Source of the DNA: Planctomycetaceae bacterium
GTDB lineage: Bacteria > Planctomycetota > Phycisphaerae > Phycisphaerales > SM1A02
Direction: 5' to 3'
Assembly (NCBI GenBank): GCA_947490615.1
Contig: CANLHK010000008.1
Span: forward strand, 103,695 to 167,694
Length of the DNA stretch: 64,000 nucleotides
Part shown: positions 24,641-32,533 of the stretch, piece after piece
Layout: the number at the start of each line of letters is the position of its first letter
Position numbering within the stretch: the first letter of the stretch is position 1
The notes under the pieces: model-generated
Told to the model about the DNA's origin: nothing
Seen by the model: only the letters and a program-made list of their open reading frames with translations
The model's database searches: none
Program-made: the position numbers and the translations under genes

Positions 24641-25978
24641 TTAGTTCGCGTTGCGGTCCTTCTCCTTCTGAATCTCACCCATGCGCTTCTTCATGCGCTC
24701 GAGTTCTTCCTCAAACCTCTTTGGGCTGTCGCCGAGTTGCGGAGCTTCGTAGGCCATGCCAGGCATGCACTTGTCGAACCAGCGAATGATCGTCCTCAGC
24801 GCCTTGATGCGCTGACCGAGTTGCGCTTCCTCATCGGATCCACCTGGATTCTCCAGATCGCGCAGTGCCTGCTTCTTTTCTTCGACGCACTGCTTGAGGA
24901 GTGCCTGCCACTTGTCGTGGATCTGGTAGCCGGCCTCGGAGATGATGATGTCGTTCTTGTCGTAGTTGAGAAGGACCAGAAGCTCGTCGCGCGTGTCAGC
25001 GAGACCTTGGGAGAACTTCGAGTGGATGGCGGTCTCTGCGTTGATCGAGAGATTCTGCTCCGCGTCGGACAACTTGTACTTGCCCTCGAGTGTGGCGTGC
25101 CAGACGACATTGCCGTCATCGTCGCGGTCGTAACTCAGAAGTGGTGCCTTGGTGACCATCGCGTGGCCGATGCCCGCGAAGCGTCCGCCGATTTCGCAAG
25201 CGTCACCGACGGCGATGAGCCACGCGTCGAGTTCGTCGCCGCTGGCCGCGACGGTGCCCGCGAACATCGTGATGGCGCCGAGGTTGCCCACGCGCTCAAA
25301 GTAAATCTCGTCACAGTGCAGACTGGTGTACGCGCCCGCCGAGATCGCCTTCTTGATCCAGGCGATGACCTTGTGACGCGACTTCAAATCGACGAGCGTC
25401 GCATGGATCTGGTCGCCTTCAATGACAAGACCACCAGGACTGTCGACATGGATCACGATGATCTGGCCAGGACCGAGTTTGTCGGCTTCCTTACCGATCT
25501 CCGCGATCTGCTCGTGACGCGCGCCCGTGCCGACCATGCCTTCCCACGGAAGGATGAAGAGCGTGGGCTTCTTCTTGTCTGCACTGGCAACCCCCGCTGC
25601 GGGAGCCTTGCCTGGCGCGCTCGCAGTGGCTGGGGCGCCGGCTGGCGCGCCTGCCTTGGCGGCAGCCGCGAGTGTCTCAAGCTTCTTGAGATCGAGGCAG
25701 AGCACGGTCTTTCGAACCACCTTGCCGCCCTCTTGGACCTCGAGCACGATGAGGTTCTTCTTGATCTCGAGGAGCTTGCCCTCGAGAGTCACATCCTTGC
25801 CGGCAAGAGAGACCGTCGCGCGAACTTGCGCGCCGACATCGCCCTTCCAAGTGGCGCCGTTGGCGAGCTTGACATCGCCTGCGAAGCATGAGGCCGAGCT
25901 CGCGAAGGCGATGCCCACACCCACGCAGAGTGCTGCGAGCTTGCGGGAGAGTTGGGTGACTGCGTAAAGATCCGACAT
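24641..25978 (-). CDS. secreted ClpP/crotonase-fold protein resembling SppA/NfeD serine peptidases
   Basis: The 445-aa protein has a signal peptide (about 1-33, cleaved near CFAG) and a small beta-rich domain (35-100). An Ala/Pro linker is followed by a ClpP-like domain with HVDSPGGLVIEG (oxyanion strand) and KKAISAGAYTS, where Ser213 is the probable nucleophile. The C-terminal ~170 residues are helical and charged. The ATG at 25978 has a GGAG Shine-Dalgarno 7 nt upstream, which decides it over the start at 26074. A strong terminator follows. It is paralogous in layout to the next gene; the pair may act together at the envelope. Confidence 0.78.
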   Translation of the reverse strand: MSDLYAVTQLSRKLAALCVGVGIAFASSASCFAGDVKLANGATWKGDVGAQVRATVSLAGKDVTLEGKLLEIKKNLIVLEVQEGGKVVRKTVLCLDLKKLETLAAAAKAGAPAGAPATASAPGKAPAAGVASADKKKPTLFILPWEGMVGTGARHEQIAEIGKEADKLGPGQIIVIHVDSPGGLVIEGDQIHATLVDLKSRHKVIAWIKKAISAGAYTSLHCDEIYFERVGNLGAITMFAGTVAASGDELDAWLIAVGDACEIGGRFAGIGHAMVTKAPLLSYDRDDDGNVVWHATLEGKYKLSDAEQNLSINAETAIHSKFSQGLADTRDELLVLLNYDKNDIIISEAGYQIHDKWQALLKQCVEEKKQALRDLENPGGSDEEAQLGQRIKALRTIIRWFDKCMPGMAYEAPQLGDSPKRFEEELERMKKRMGEIQKEKDRNAN

Positions 25979-26116
25979 GAACGACTCCGTAAGGTGAAGC
26001 TGCGCGTGTGAGTTCGCCAGCATGTTCGCGGGATAGTTGTGAGACCGTCCTGACAATCCGACCTCGACAGGCATTCCGCAGAACCGTGGCGGAAGGCTGC
26101 CACCAATCTCGAGCGC

Positions 26117-27298
26117 TTAGCCGCCCTTCGGACGGCCCATGCCGCCGCCGCCGAGTCCGCGGCCACCGCCGCCGGAGCTTCCGCCACCTTCGCGACGGCT
26201 GTCCTTCTCGGCCTCGCGAAGGCGCTGAATCTCCTTCTTGAGATCATCGATGCCGTTCTCGAGGTTGTCCTTCGTGATGCCGCTCGAGCCAAGCTCGCGA
26301 CGGAACTCAAGGCACTTGTACTGCTTCAGCGCAGCGAGAACCTTCTCGTAGATGGTCTTGCGCTTGCCAAGACCTGCTGGAGTGTCCTCGGTCTCCGCGG
26401 CTTCCTTCATCCAAGTGAGGCAACGATCAAGCGCCTTGCGCCAATCGTCGACCCACTGCTTGCTCAGCTTCTCACCCGTTTCGATCTTGGTGAACTCGCG
26501 GTAACCGAGCAGGAACATGAGATCGTCGAGCGTGTCGGCGGTTCCGTCGGAGAGGAGCACATCCTCCGCGAGCGCAGCGGTGAAATTCGCAGCGCTGTCC
26601 TTGCTGCCGTCGACGACCCAACTTCCGCTCGAGTCGGTGAGCCACGCCACCGAGCGACCGTCGAAGTTCACCGAGAGGAAACGCTCGGGGAAGATCATCG
26701 CGTTGGCGAGTGCTTCGGAGTATCCACCGCGCGCGGGAAGACCCTTTCCAAGGCCAGTCGCTGCAGCAAGCATCTTGGCGGCGACATCGGGATCGTCCCA
26801 ACCAGCGGCGCGGTCGCGCACGCGGGTCATGCCTGAGAGTCGCGCCTCACTCGTCATGTAGAGGCGCGGCCAGCCGAGCGCCATGAGCGTTCCGTAGCCG
26901 ACCGAGTCCTCCACCCACATGACCTGCGGAATATCCCGCGTGCCATCTTGGAAGGTGGTCATGATGTCGCGGAACTCCTCAAACGCACCAAAGCCGTACT
27001 CGTTGGGATTCTCATCCTTGAGATGGCGGATCTTGTTGAACTCCGCGCTGTTGAGCTTGAGCACGATGATGTCAGGCTTCTGCTTCTTGACATCCTCGAG
27101 CACGATGTCGATGAGTTGCTTGGAGATGTCGGTGCCGAGTTGGCCTGTCCCTTCAAACCCCATCGGGAAGAGGTAGACCTTGGGCGACGAGAGGGTCTCA
27201 GGGAACGGTGCCTGCACCCACTCTGAACTCTGCCCAAACGCGGGCAATGCAAGAGTGAGGAGGGCAGCAGAACAGGCGGCGGTGCAAGTCGTTCGCAT
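26117..27298 (-). CDS. secreted ClpP-fold paralogue, probably catalytically inactive, with Gly-rich tail
   Basis: The 393-aa protein has a signal peptide ending ALPAFG-Q. A domain with the same order of elements as the adjacent ClpP/S49-like protein follows: KVYLFPMGFEGTGQLG, DIIVLKLNSAE, then MWVEDSVGYGT. The catalytic SAGAY-type serine motif is replaced here (DSVGYGT), so activity is doubtful. The C-terminus, after a charged helix, ends in ~24 mostly glycine residues. No recognised family name. Located 138 nt upstream of its apparently active paralogue on the same strand; a regulatory or structural partner role is inferred. Confidence 0.65.
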   Translation of the reverse strand: MRTTCTAACSAALLTLALPAFGQSSEWVQAPFPETLSSPKVYLFPMGFEGTGQLGTDISKQLIDIVLEDVKKQKPDIIVLKLNSAEFNKIRHLKDENPNEYGFGAFEEFRDIMTTFQDGTRDIPQVMWVEDSVGYGTLMALGWPRLYMTSEARLSGMTRVRDRAAGWDDPDVAAKMLAAATGLGKGLPARGGYSEALANAMIFPERFLSVNFDGRSVAWLTDSSGSWVVDGSKDSAANFTAALAEDVLLSDGTADTLDDLMFLLGYREFTKIETGEKLSKQWVDDWRKALDRCLTWMKEAAETEDTPAGLGKRKTIYEKVLAALKQYKCLEFRRELGSSGITKDNLENGIDDLKKEIQRLREAEKDSRREGGGSSGGGGRGLGGGGMGRPKGG

Positions 27299-27458
27299 GG
27301 TGGGGTCCAACACAGAAGTCCGGGAGTGCGGTCCGAACGGGAAGCGGCCATCTTACGGTCGACAACGCGCAGGTTGCGCATCCGCTGCTCCCTTCGCGGA
27401 TGAAATGCAGAGGATTCACCACTCGTGCAGGATTCGGCGCGAGGCCGTGCGGGCGGCT

Positions 27459-28757
27459 CTAAGCCTGCTCCAAATCGGCTTTCGCGCGGTTGGCGGCTCG
27501 AACAAGTTCAAGCGCCTCGGCGCGCGAGTGGACCCGACCTTCGATCTGCGCATCGAGCGCAAGGTCCAGCAAGTGCTTGAATCGCGGTCCAGGACGCAGC
27601 CCATCCGCCACGAGCGCGTTGCCATCGATGAGCGGTATCGGAAGTGCCCGCGTGGGGAGTTCACGGTCGGCCTCCACCCGCCACCGCCCCGAATCAAGGC
27701 AGGATTCTGCGTCCAACATCTCCAAAGCCGTATCGAACTGAGGCCGCGCCATGTGGCGCACCCGAGCTGCGCGCGGCAAGGCGTCAAACCCAGCCAAGAG
27801 CGCCTCACGCGACTCCAACGCCTGCAAGATGGCGTCGGCGTCGTGATTCGAAAGGCAGAGCGAGGCTCGGACCGTCTCGGTGGCAACGAGACGCACATGC
27901 GAGTCGGGCCGTGGCGTGGAGGCGTCGGGCTCTTGAAGATCTCCCGCGAGTCGATCGAGGATCCACGCAGTGAGTGCGGTCGTCCATGCGGTCGTGGCGG
28001 ACAGTCGCGTGAGACGCGGCAAGGATCCGCCGCTGGTGCCGAGCGCGCCAAAGATCGCGCCGTCGAGACCGTGCGATTCCACGAGCGTCGCGGCGCGCGC
28101 GCGGTTGGCGTGCACCAACATCTTGCGCACCTCTTCGCCCACGCGTTCACAACTCACGCTGAGAAGTTCGCGCGCGTGCAGGCGCATCGCGGCACTCGTC
28201 TGTTCCTCGATCTGAAAACCGAGGCGCGCCGCGAATCGCACGGCGCGCAAGAGTCGCAAGCGATCTTCCGCGATGCGCGCCGACGGATCACCAATCGCGC
28301 GAATGAGCTTCGCCTTGATGTCGACGGCACCTTTGACATAGTCGACGGGGATGCCCGTCACGGGATCCTGGAAGATGCCATTCACTGTGAAGTCGCGGCG
28401 TGCGGCGTCTTCGAGTTCGTCGGAATAGGTCACGGAACTTGGCCGACGACCGTCGTGGTACGGGCCATCTTTCCGAAATGTCGCGACCTCAAAGGTATGT
28501 CCGCGGTGACGCACCAGCATCACGCCAAACGCCTCACCAACGCCACGCGTCTTAGGAAAGAGCTGTTTGATCGCGTCGGGAGTCGCGGCGGTGGCGATGT
28601 CGATGTCGACGGATTGCCCGAGACCCATGAGTCGATCGCGCACGCAGCCGCCAGCAAAAAGCGTGCGAAAACCAGCCTCCTGCAGTCGCGCTGCAAGCTC
28701 GCGCGCGGCCGTGATCGCAGGAACGCGCGGCGCTTCGCCGCTCTCTTCGCGCGTCAT
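27459..28757 (-). CDS. cca: CCA tRNA nucleotidyltransferase / poly(A) polymerase family
   Basis: The 432-aa protein has the class II nucleotidyltransferase head: GGCVRDRLMG (around 32-41), the DIDIATAA metal-binding DxD, then RRDFTVNG and EDRLRLLRAVRFAARLGF motifs of the neck. It adds or repairs the 3' CCA of tRNA; sequence alone cannot exclude a poly(A) polymerase role. ATG 28757 overlaps the plsC stop by 4 nt, which fixes this start. The C-terminal half is helical and less conserved, and shows no HD phosphohydrolase motif. Confidence 0.88.
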   Translation of the reverse strand: MTREESGEAPRVPAITAARELAARLQEAGFRTLFAGGCVRDRLMGLGQSVDIDIATAATPDAIKQLFPKTRGVGEAFGVMLVRHRGHTFEVATFRKDGPYHDGRRPSSVTYSDELEDAARRDFTVNGIFQDPVTGIPVDYVKGAVDIKAKLIRAIGDPSARIAEDRLRLLRAVRFAARLGFQIEEQTSAAMRLHARELLSVSCERVGEEVRKMLVHANRARAATLVESHGLDGAIFGALGTSGGSLPRLTRLSATTAWTTALTAWILDRLAGDLQEPDASTPRPDSHVRLVATETVRASLCLSNHDADAILQALESREALLAGFDALPRAARVRHMARPQFDTALEMLDAESCLDSGRWRVEADRELPTRALPIPLIDGNALVADGLRPGPRFKHLLDLALDAQIEGRVHSRAEALELVRAANRAKADLEQA

Positions 28758-29455
28758 GACGAGGCTCCCATCCACGCCGTACGCAACGCACGCGCCTCGG
28801 TGTGCGCCGCATCAACCGCCACTCGCATCGCAGCGAGCGCCTCGTCAGGACTCAGCGCCGCCAACGCTTCGCCCGAAAGTGGTTCACCGCACACGCACAC
28901 AACCTTGCCGCGGTACCTCGGCAGCTTGCGCCCGCGCGGCCATGCGTCAAAGGTGCCATCGACACCCATCGGCAAGATGGTCGGTTTGGTGCGTTTGACG
29001 AGGAGCAGCACGCCGCGCTTGAATTCCTGCAGCGAACCATCAGGGGATCGTGTGCCTTCGGGATAGAGAATCACGACGCGGCCACCTTCGAGTTCACTCA
29101 GCGCAGCGCGCATCGCCTCAAGGTCGCCTCCTGATTGCTTGATCGGACGCGCACTGACCGAGCGCAAGAGCCAACCAAACGGACCTACGAAGAGCGACGC
29201 GCGCGCCAGTGCTGTGAACTGTCGATCCCACACGGTCACACCATTGACCAGTGGATCGAGAAACGACTGGTGATTGGAGATCACGAGAATCGCGCCCGTC
29301 TTCGGCACGCGCTCACGATGAACCCGGCGCAATCCATAGGCCAAGCGCAGCCACGACCAACAGAGAAACGCACCGAAGTCCCACCAGATGGCACGGAGCG
29401 CGCCGCGGCCAGGCGCGCGGCGGCGGTACGCAAACGGATTGGGAAACGGACTCAC
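28754..29455 (-). CDS. plsC: 1-acyl-sn-glycerol-3-phosphate acyltransferase
   Basis: The 233-aa protein carries the PlsC blocks NHQSFLD (H-x4-D catalytic motif, ~61-67) and YPEGTRS (~132-138). An N-terminal hydrophobic stretch would hold it at the inner membrane. It acylates lysophosphatidic acid to phosphatidic acid in phospholipid synthesis. The GTG start at 29455 overlaps the cmk stop (GTGA). It is co-transcribed with cmk and the CCA enzyme, a common cmk-plsC pairing in bacteria. Confidence 0.92.
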   Translation of the reverse strand: MSPFPNPFAYRRRAPGRGALRAIWWDFGAFLCWSWLRLAYGLRRVHRERVPKTGAILVISNHQSFLDPLVNGVTVWDRQFTALARASLFVGPFGWLLRSVSARPIKQSGGDLEAMRAALSELEGGRVVILYPEGTRSPDGSLQEFKRGVLLLVKRTKPTILPMGVDGTFDAWPRGRKLPRYRGKVVCVCGEPLSGEALAALSPDEALAAMRVAVDAAHTEARALRTAWMGASS

Positions 29456-30282
29456 GCGCGCTTCTCGTTGGGATCACGCCGTGGTCGCTCGGCGGTGCGC
29501 GCGGTCGCAGCCTGAGCAGCGTCGCGGCTCTCCACAAGCGCCACGCCAGCGCGTCGTCGCACGATCTCTTCGAGACGATCGATCACTTCATCGATGTGGA
29601 TGTCACTGGTGTCCACGACATCCGCGCCATCAGGACAGACCAACGGACCGTCGCGCCGCGACGAGTCCATGCGGTCGCGCGCAAGAATCTGCGCAAGCAC
29701 TTCGGCCTCGGTGGTTTCGATGCCCTTGCTGCGCAGCTGTTCAACGCGACGCCGCGCGCGAATTTCTGGTCGGGCGTCGAGGTAGATGCGCACATCCGCA
29801 TCGGCAAACACCACGGACCCTTGGTCGCGGCCTTCGGTCACCAAACGGCGATGCGCGGCGGCGATCTTTCGTTGCGACACGACCATGGCGGCGCGCACTC
29901 GCGGATTCGAGGCGACAGCAGAGACTGCGGTCGTCACTTGCGGTGTGCGAATCCGCTCGCCCACAGCGCGACCGTCCACGAGTAACTCGGGCGGATCGCG
30001 CCGCCAGTCAAAGCGGATCTCAATCTCACGCACGAGTTGGGCGACTGCTTCGCCGTCGGCTGGATCGATGCCCCGAACCAGCGCCTCAAGCGCCGCGGCG
30101 CGGTACATCGCGCCGGTGTCGAGGAACTCAAGGCCGAGCCGTTTGGCCAGTCGATGCGCGACCGTCGACTTCCCCGTGCCTGCGGGGCCGTCAATGGTGA
30201 CGATGAAAGAGGCGGTGGCTGCCACGACCAGCACGATATCTGCTCCTGCGCTACTTCTGAACAGCGCCTCGGGCGCGATCAT
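29452..30282 (-). CDS. cmk: cytidylate kinase
   Basis: The 276-aa protein has the P-loop GPAGTGKST (~33-41), LDTGAMYRAAA, and the GRDQGSVVFADADV segment in place of the usual GRDIGT. It phosphorylates CMP/dCMP. The N-terminal ~22 residues before IVTIDGPAG are longer than usual; the start could be one of the internal GTG codons, but ATG 30282 overlaps the upstream gene's stop (ATGA), the style used through this operon. The C-terminal ~35 residues are an Arg/Ala-rich extension. Confidence 0.9.
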   Translation of the reverse strand: MIAPEALFRSSAGADIVLVVAATASFIVTIDGPAGTGKSTVAHRLAKRLGLEFLDTGAMYRAAALEALVRGIDPADGEAVAQLVREIEIRFDWRRDPPELLVDGRAVGERIRTPQVTTAVSAVASNPRVRAAMVVSQRKIAAAHRRLVTEGRDQGSVVFADADVRIYLDARPEIRARRRVEQLRSKGIETTEAEVLAQILARDRMDSSRRDGPLVCPDGADVVDTSDIHIDEVIDRLEEIVRRRAGVALVESRDAAQAATARTAERPRRDPNEKRA

Positions 30283-31163
30283 TCTGCTTCTTCGTCGAAG
30301 ACCTCGCTGACCTCGGGTTCTGCGCTCAGTGTTGCAAGCTGTTGGCGGGCGCGGTCAATCACCGCGACGAGGTCAACCACGCCCTTCCCAGCCGACTTCT
30401 TGCTCGATTTCTTCTTGTCGGCAACTTCCGCGGGCGCGAAATCGATCGCGAGCGTGTTCCCATATCCAACGCTTCGAATCGCGCCAACGCAGACCTCGAG
30501 GCTGTACTCCTCGTGCGCGCCATCCTTGTCGAAGCCGCGAACGGTGGCCGAAATCGCTGGCGCGTAGGGCGCCAACTTCCGCAACGCCTTATCGAGGTCG
30601 CCTGTCGCGAAGGCATCGGCGAAGCTCGGATAGCTGCCGATACGAAACCCGCCGATCTTCTTGATGAGGTCGGTCAAGCGCGTGGGCTCAAAGGTCAGGC
30701 CTTCGTTGGGAGCGATCAAAAGATTGAGTTCGAAGCGCTCGAGCTCCTTCAGCGCGATCTTCACTCCTGCGGCCGTCGCCTCGAAGGCAGCGTCGGTTTC
30801 AGGAGCCTGAATGCGCACCGCGATCGAGGGGCATCCAAGACGGCTCGCCGCCGTGCCAAGTCTTCGCAAACGATCGAGCGCCCCAATCCACAAGGGACCA
30901 GCGCGCGTCGCGAAGTCGATCGGAGTTTCTTCGCTCAACAGGAGGACGGGGCAATGGGCTCGATCCGCCTCGTCACGCAGTTTCTCGATCGCCTGGAGGT
31001 CGAATCCGCGCAACATGTCGGTGGGCAGATTGAGTCCGCGCAGCTCAAGATCGGTGGCCACAAACTGTGGCACCGCAAGGAGCGTCGGGCAGCGTGGGTC
31101 CTTCGCCGCGAGGAGCGGACGCAGCGAACCAGCCGAAAGCGTCAGAAGAATGTCAGGCTGCAA
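30279..31163 (-). CDS. TIM-barrel protein related to sugar phosphate isomerase/epimerase
   Basis: The 294-aa protein has alternating beta-alpha units resembling the xylose isomerase-like (AP endonuclease family 2) barrel, with LNLLIAPNEG and FRIGSYPSF positions matching the metal-site strands. The metal ligands are not all obvious, so catalytic activity is uncertain. The longest ORF starts at a TTG (31163) and the true start may differ. It is the first gene of the operon with cmk-plsC-cca. Confidence 0.6.
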   Translation of the reverse strand: MQPDILLTLSAGSLRPLLAAKDPRCPTLLAVPQFVATDLELRGLNLPTDMLRGFDLQAIEKLRDEADRAHCPVLLLSEETPIDFATRAGPLWIGALDRLRRLGTAASRLGCPSIAVRIQAPETDAAFEATAAGVKIALKELERFELNLLIAPNEGLTFEPTRLTDLIKKIGGFRIGSYPSFADAFATGDLDKALRKLAPYAPAISATVRGFDKDGAHEEYSLEVCVGAIRSVGYGNTLAIDFAPAEVADKKKSSKKSAGKGVVDLVAVIDRARQQLATLSAEPEVSEVFDEEAE

Positions 31164-31353
31164 GTGTGGAAGACCGGGACTGCGTGAACCAGCGGAACCC
31201 CCCGTTCCACTCGAACTCCCGAGTCTACCAAGATGCCACCCGCGCAGGCATGCTCAAACTCGGGACAGATCCCGCGAGTCGTCCGCGACCGTGAGGCGAT
31301 CCCGTTACCATCGTCCCCCTCCGATCGCGCCGATCGAAACCTTTGGAGCCTGC

Positions 31354-31734
31354 ATGTCGACCCCCGCCGATTGTCGCGTTTCACCCACCCATGAGTGGTT
31401 CCGCATCAACGGAAACACCGTCACCATGGGCATCACTCAGCACGCCGCTGATGCGCTCACCGACATCACCTATGTCGCGATGCATCCCGCAGGAACCGCG
31501 ATCAAGGCTGGCGCGTCGGTGGGCGAAGTCGAGAGCGTCAAGACCACGAGCGAGATCTATTCGGTTGCCGCTGGCAAGATCGTCGAGCTCAACGCTGCGG
31601 CCGCGAAGGATCCGTCGCTCTTGAACAGCGATCCTTACGGCAACGGTTGGCTGGTGAAGATCGAAGTCACCGACGCCTCGACGATCCTCGCGCTGCCTGA
31701 TGGGCCTGCGTACGACAAGAAGCACGGGCACTGA
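31354..31734 (+). CDS. gcvH: glycine cleavage system H protein
   Basis: The 126-aa protein carries the lipoyl-lysine motif ESVKTTSEIYS with Lys63 as attachment site, and the NxDPYGxGWLxKI C-terminal signature. GcvH shuttles the aminomethyl group between the P, T and L proteins. The ATG is preceded by TTTGGAG. A TACCAT -10-like element lies at 31306-31311. No other glycine cleavage gene is nearby. Confidence 0.96.
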   Translation: MSTPADCRVSPTHEWFRINGNTVTMGITQHAADALTDITYVAMHPAGTAIKAGASVGEVESVKTTSEIYSVAAGKIVELNAAAAKDPSLLNSDPYGNGWLVKIEVTDASTILALPDGPAYDKKHGH

Positions 31735-31753
31735 CAACGACTCGAAGTGCGGC

Positions 31754-32533
31754 ATGGAAGAATCGACGCCGAGCATTCTCTGTCGCGGCGTCACCAAGCA
31801 GTACGCGCATGGAGTTCGACGCGTCGACGCGCTGCGCGGAGTCGATCTCTCGATCGAAGGCCCAGGCTTTCACGCGATCATGGGAGCGTCTGGCAGCGGC
31901 AAGAGCACGCTCATGCACCTCGTGGCTGGACTTGACCGCCCGACCTCGGGCGAAGTTTCCGTTGCGGGTGTGCGCGTCGATGCGATGAGCGAGGCCGAAC
32001 TCACGCTCTATCGCCGCCGCCGTGTCGGCATCGTCTTCCAGCACTTCAATCTGCTCGCGTCGATGACGGCGCTTGAGAATGTCATGCTTCCCGCACTGCT
32101 CGATGGGCAGCCTCGCCGGGAGTGTGAAGCGCGCGCGCGCCATCTCCTCGAAGAACTCGGCGTGCACGATCGCGCCGAGCATCGACCTGACGCGCTGTCG
32201 GGTGGTGAACAACAGCGCGTGGCGATTGCCCGCGCGCTCTACTTTGCTCCACCGTTGGTGCTGGCGGACGAGCCCACGGGGAATCTCGACTCCGAAGCAG
32301 CCGCACGATTGTTCGCTGTGCTCACTGCTGTGGCCAAGACACACAACACGCTGCTCCTGATGGTGACGCATGAGGCGACCGCTGCGGCGCACTGCCAGCG
32401 GGTGATCGTCTTGCGCGACGGCGTCGTTGCTGGCTCATTCGAAACCGCCAGTGACGGTTCGGCGGCAGGAAGGAGACTCGATGCGGGCGCTTTGGCCACT
32501 CGCGCGGCGGAGCTTGCTCGGCCGCCGCGGTAG
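31754..32533 (+). CDS. ABC transporter ATP-binding protein, LolD/MacB type
   Basis: The 259-aa protein has Walker A GASGSGKST, the Q-loop FQHFNLLASMTALENV, signature LSGGEQQRVAIARAL, Walker B VLADEPTGNLD and a switch His (VTHEA). This combination is typical of LolD/MacB/FtsE partners of FtsX-type permeases. The ATG at 31754 is preferred, since codons upstream overlap gcvH. It overlaps the permease gene by 53 nt, so the two form one complex. Confidence 0.9.
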   Translation: MEESTPSILCRGVTKQYAHGVRRVDALRGVDLSIEGPGFHAIMGASGSGKSTLMHLVAGLDRPTSGEVSVAGVRVDAMSEAELTLYRRRRVGIVFQHFNLLASMTALENVMLPALLDGQPRRECEARARHLLEELGVHDRAEHRPDALSGGEQQRVAIARALYFAPPLVLADEPTGNLDSEAAARLFAVLTAVAKTHNTLLLMVTHEATAAAHCQRVIVLRDGVVAGSFETASDGSAAGRRLDAGALATRAAELARPPR

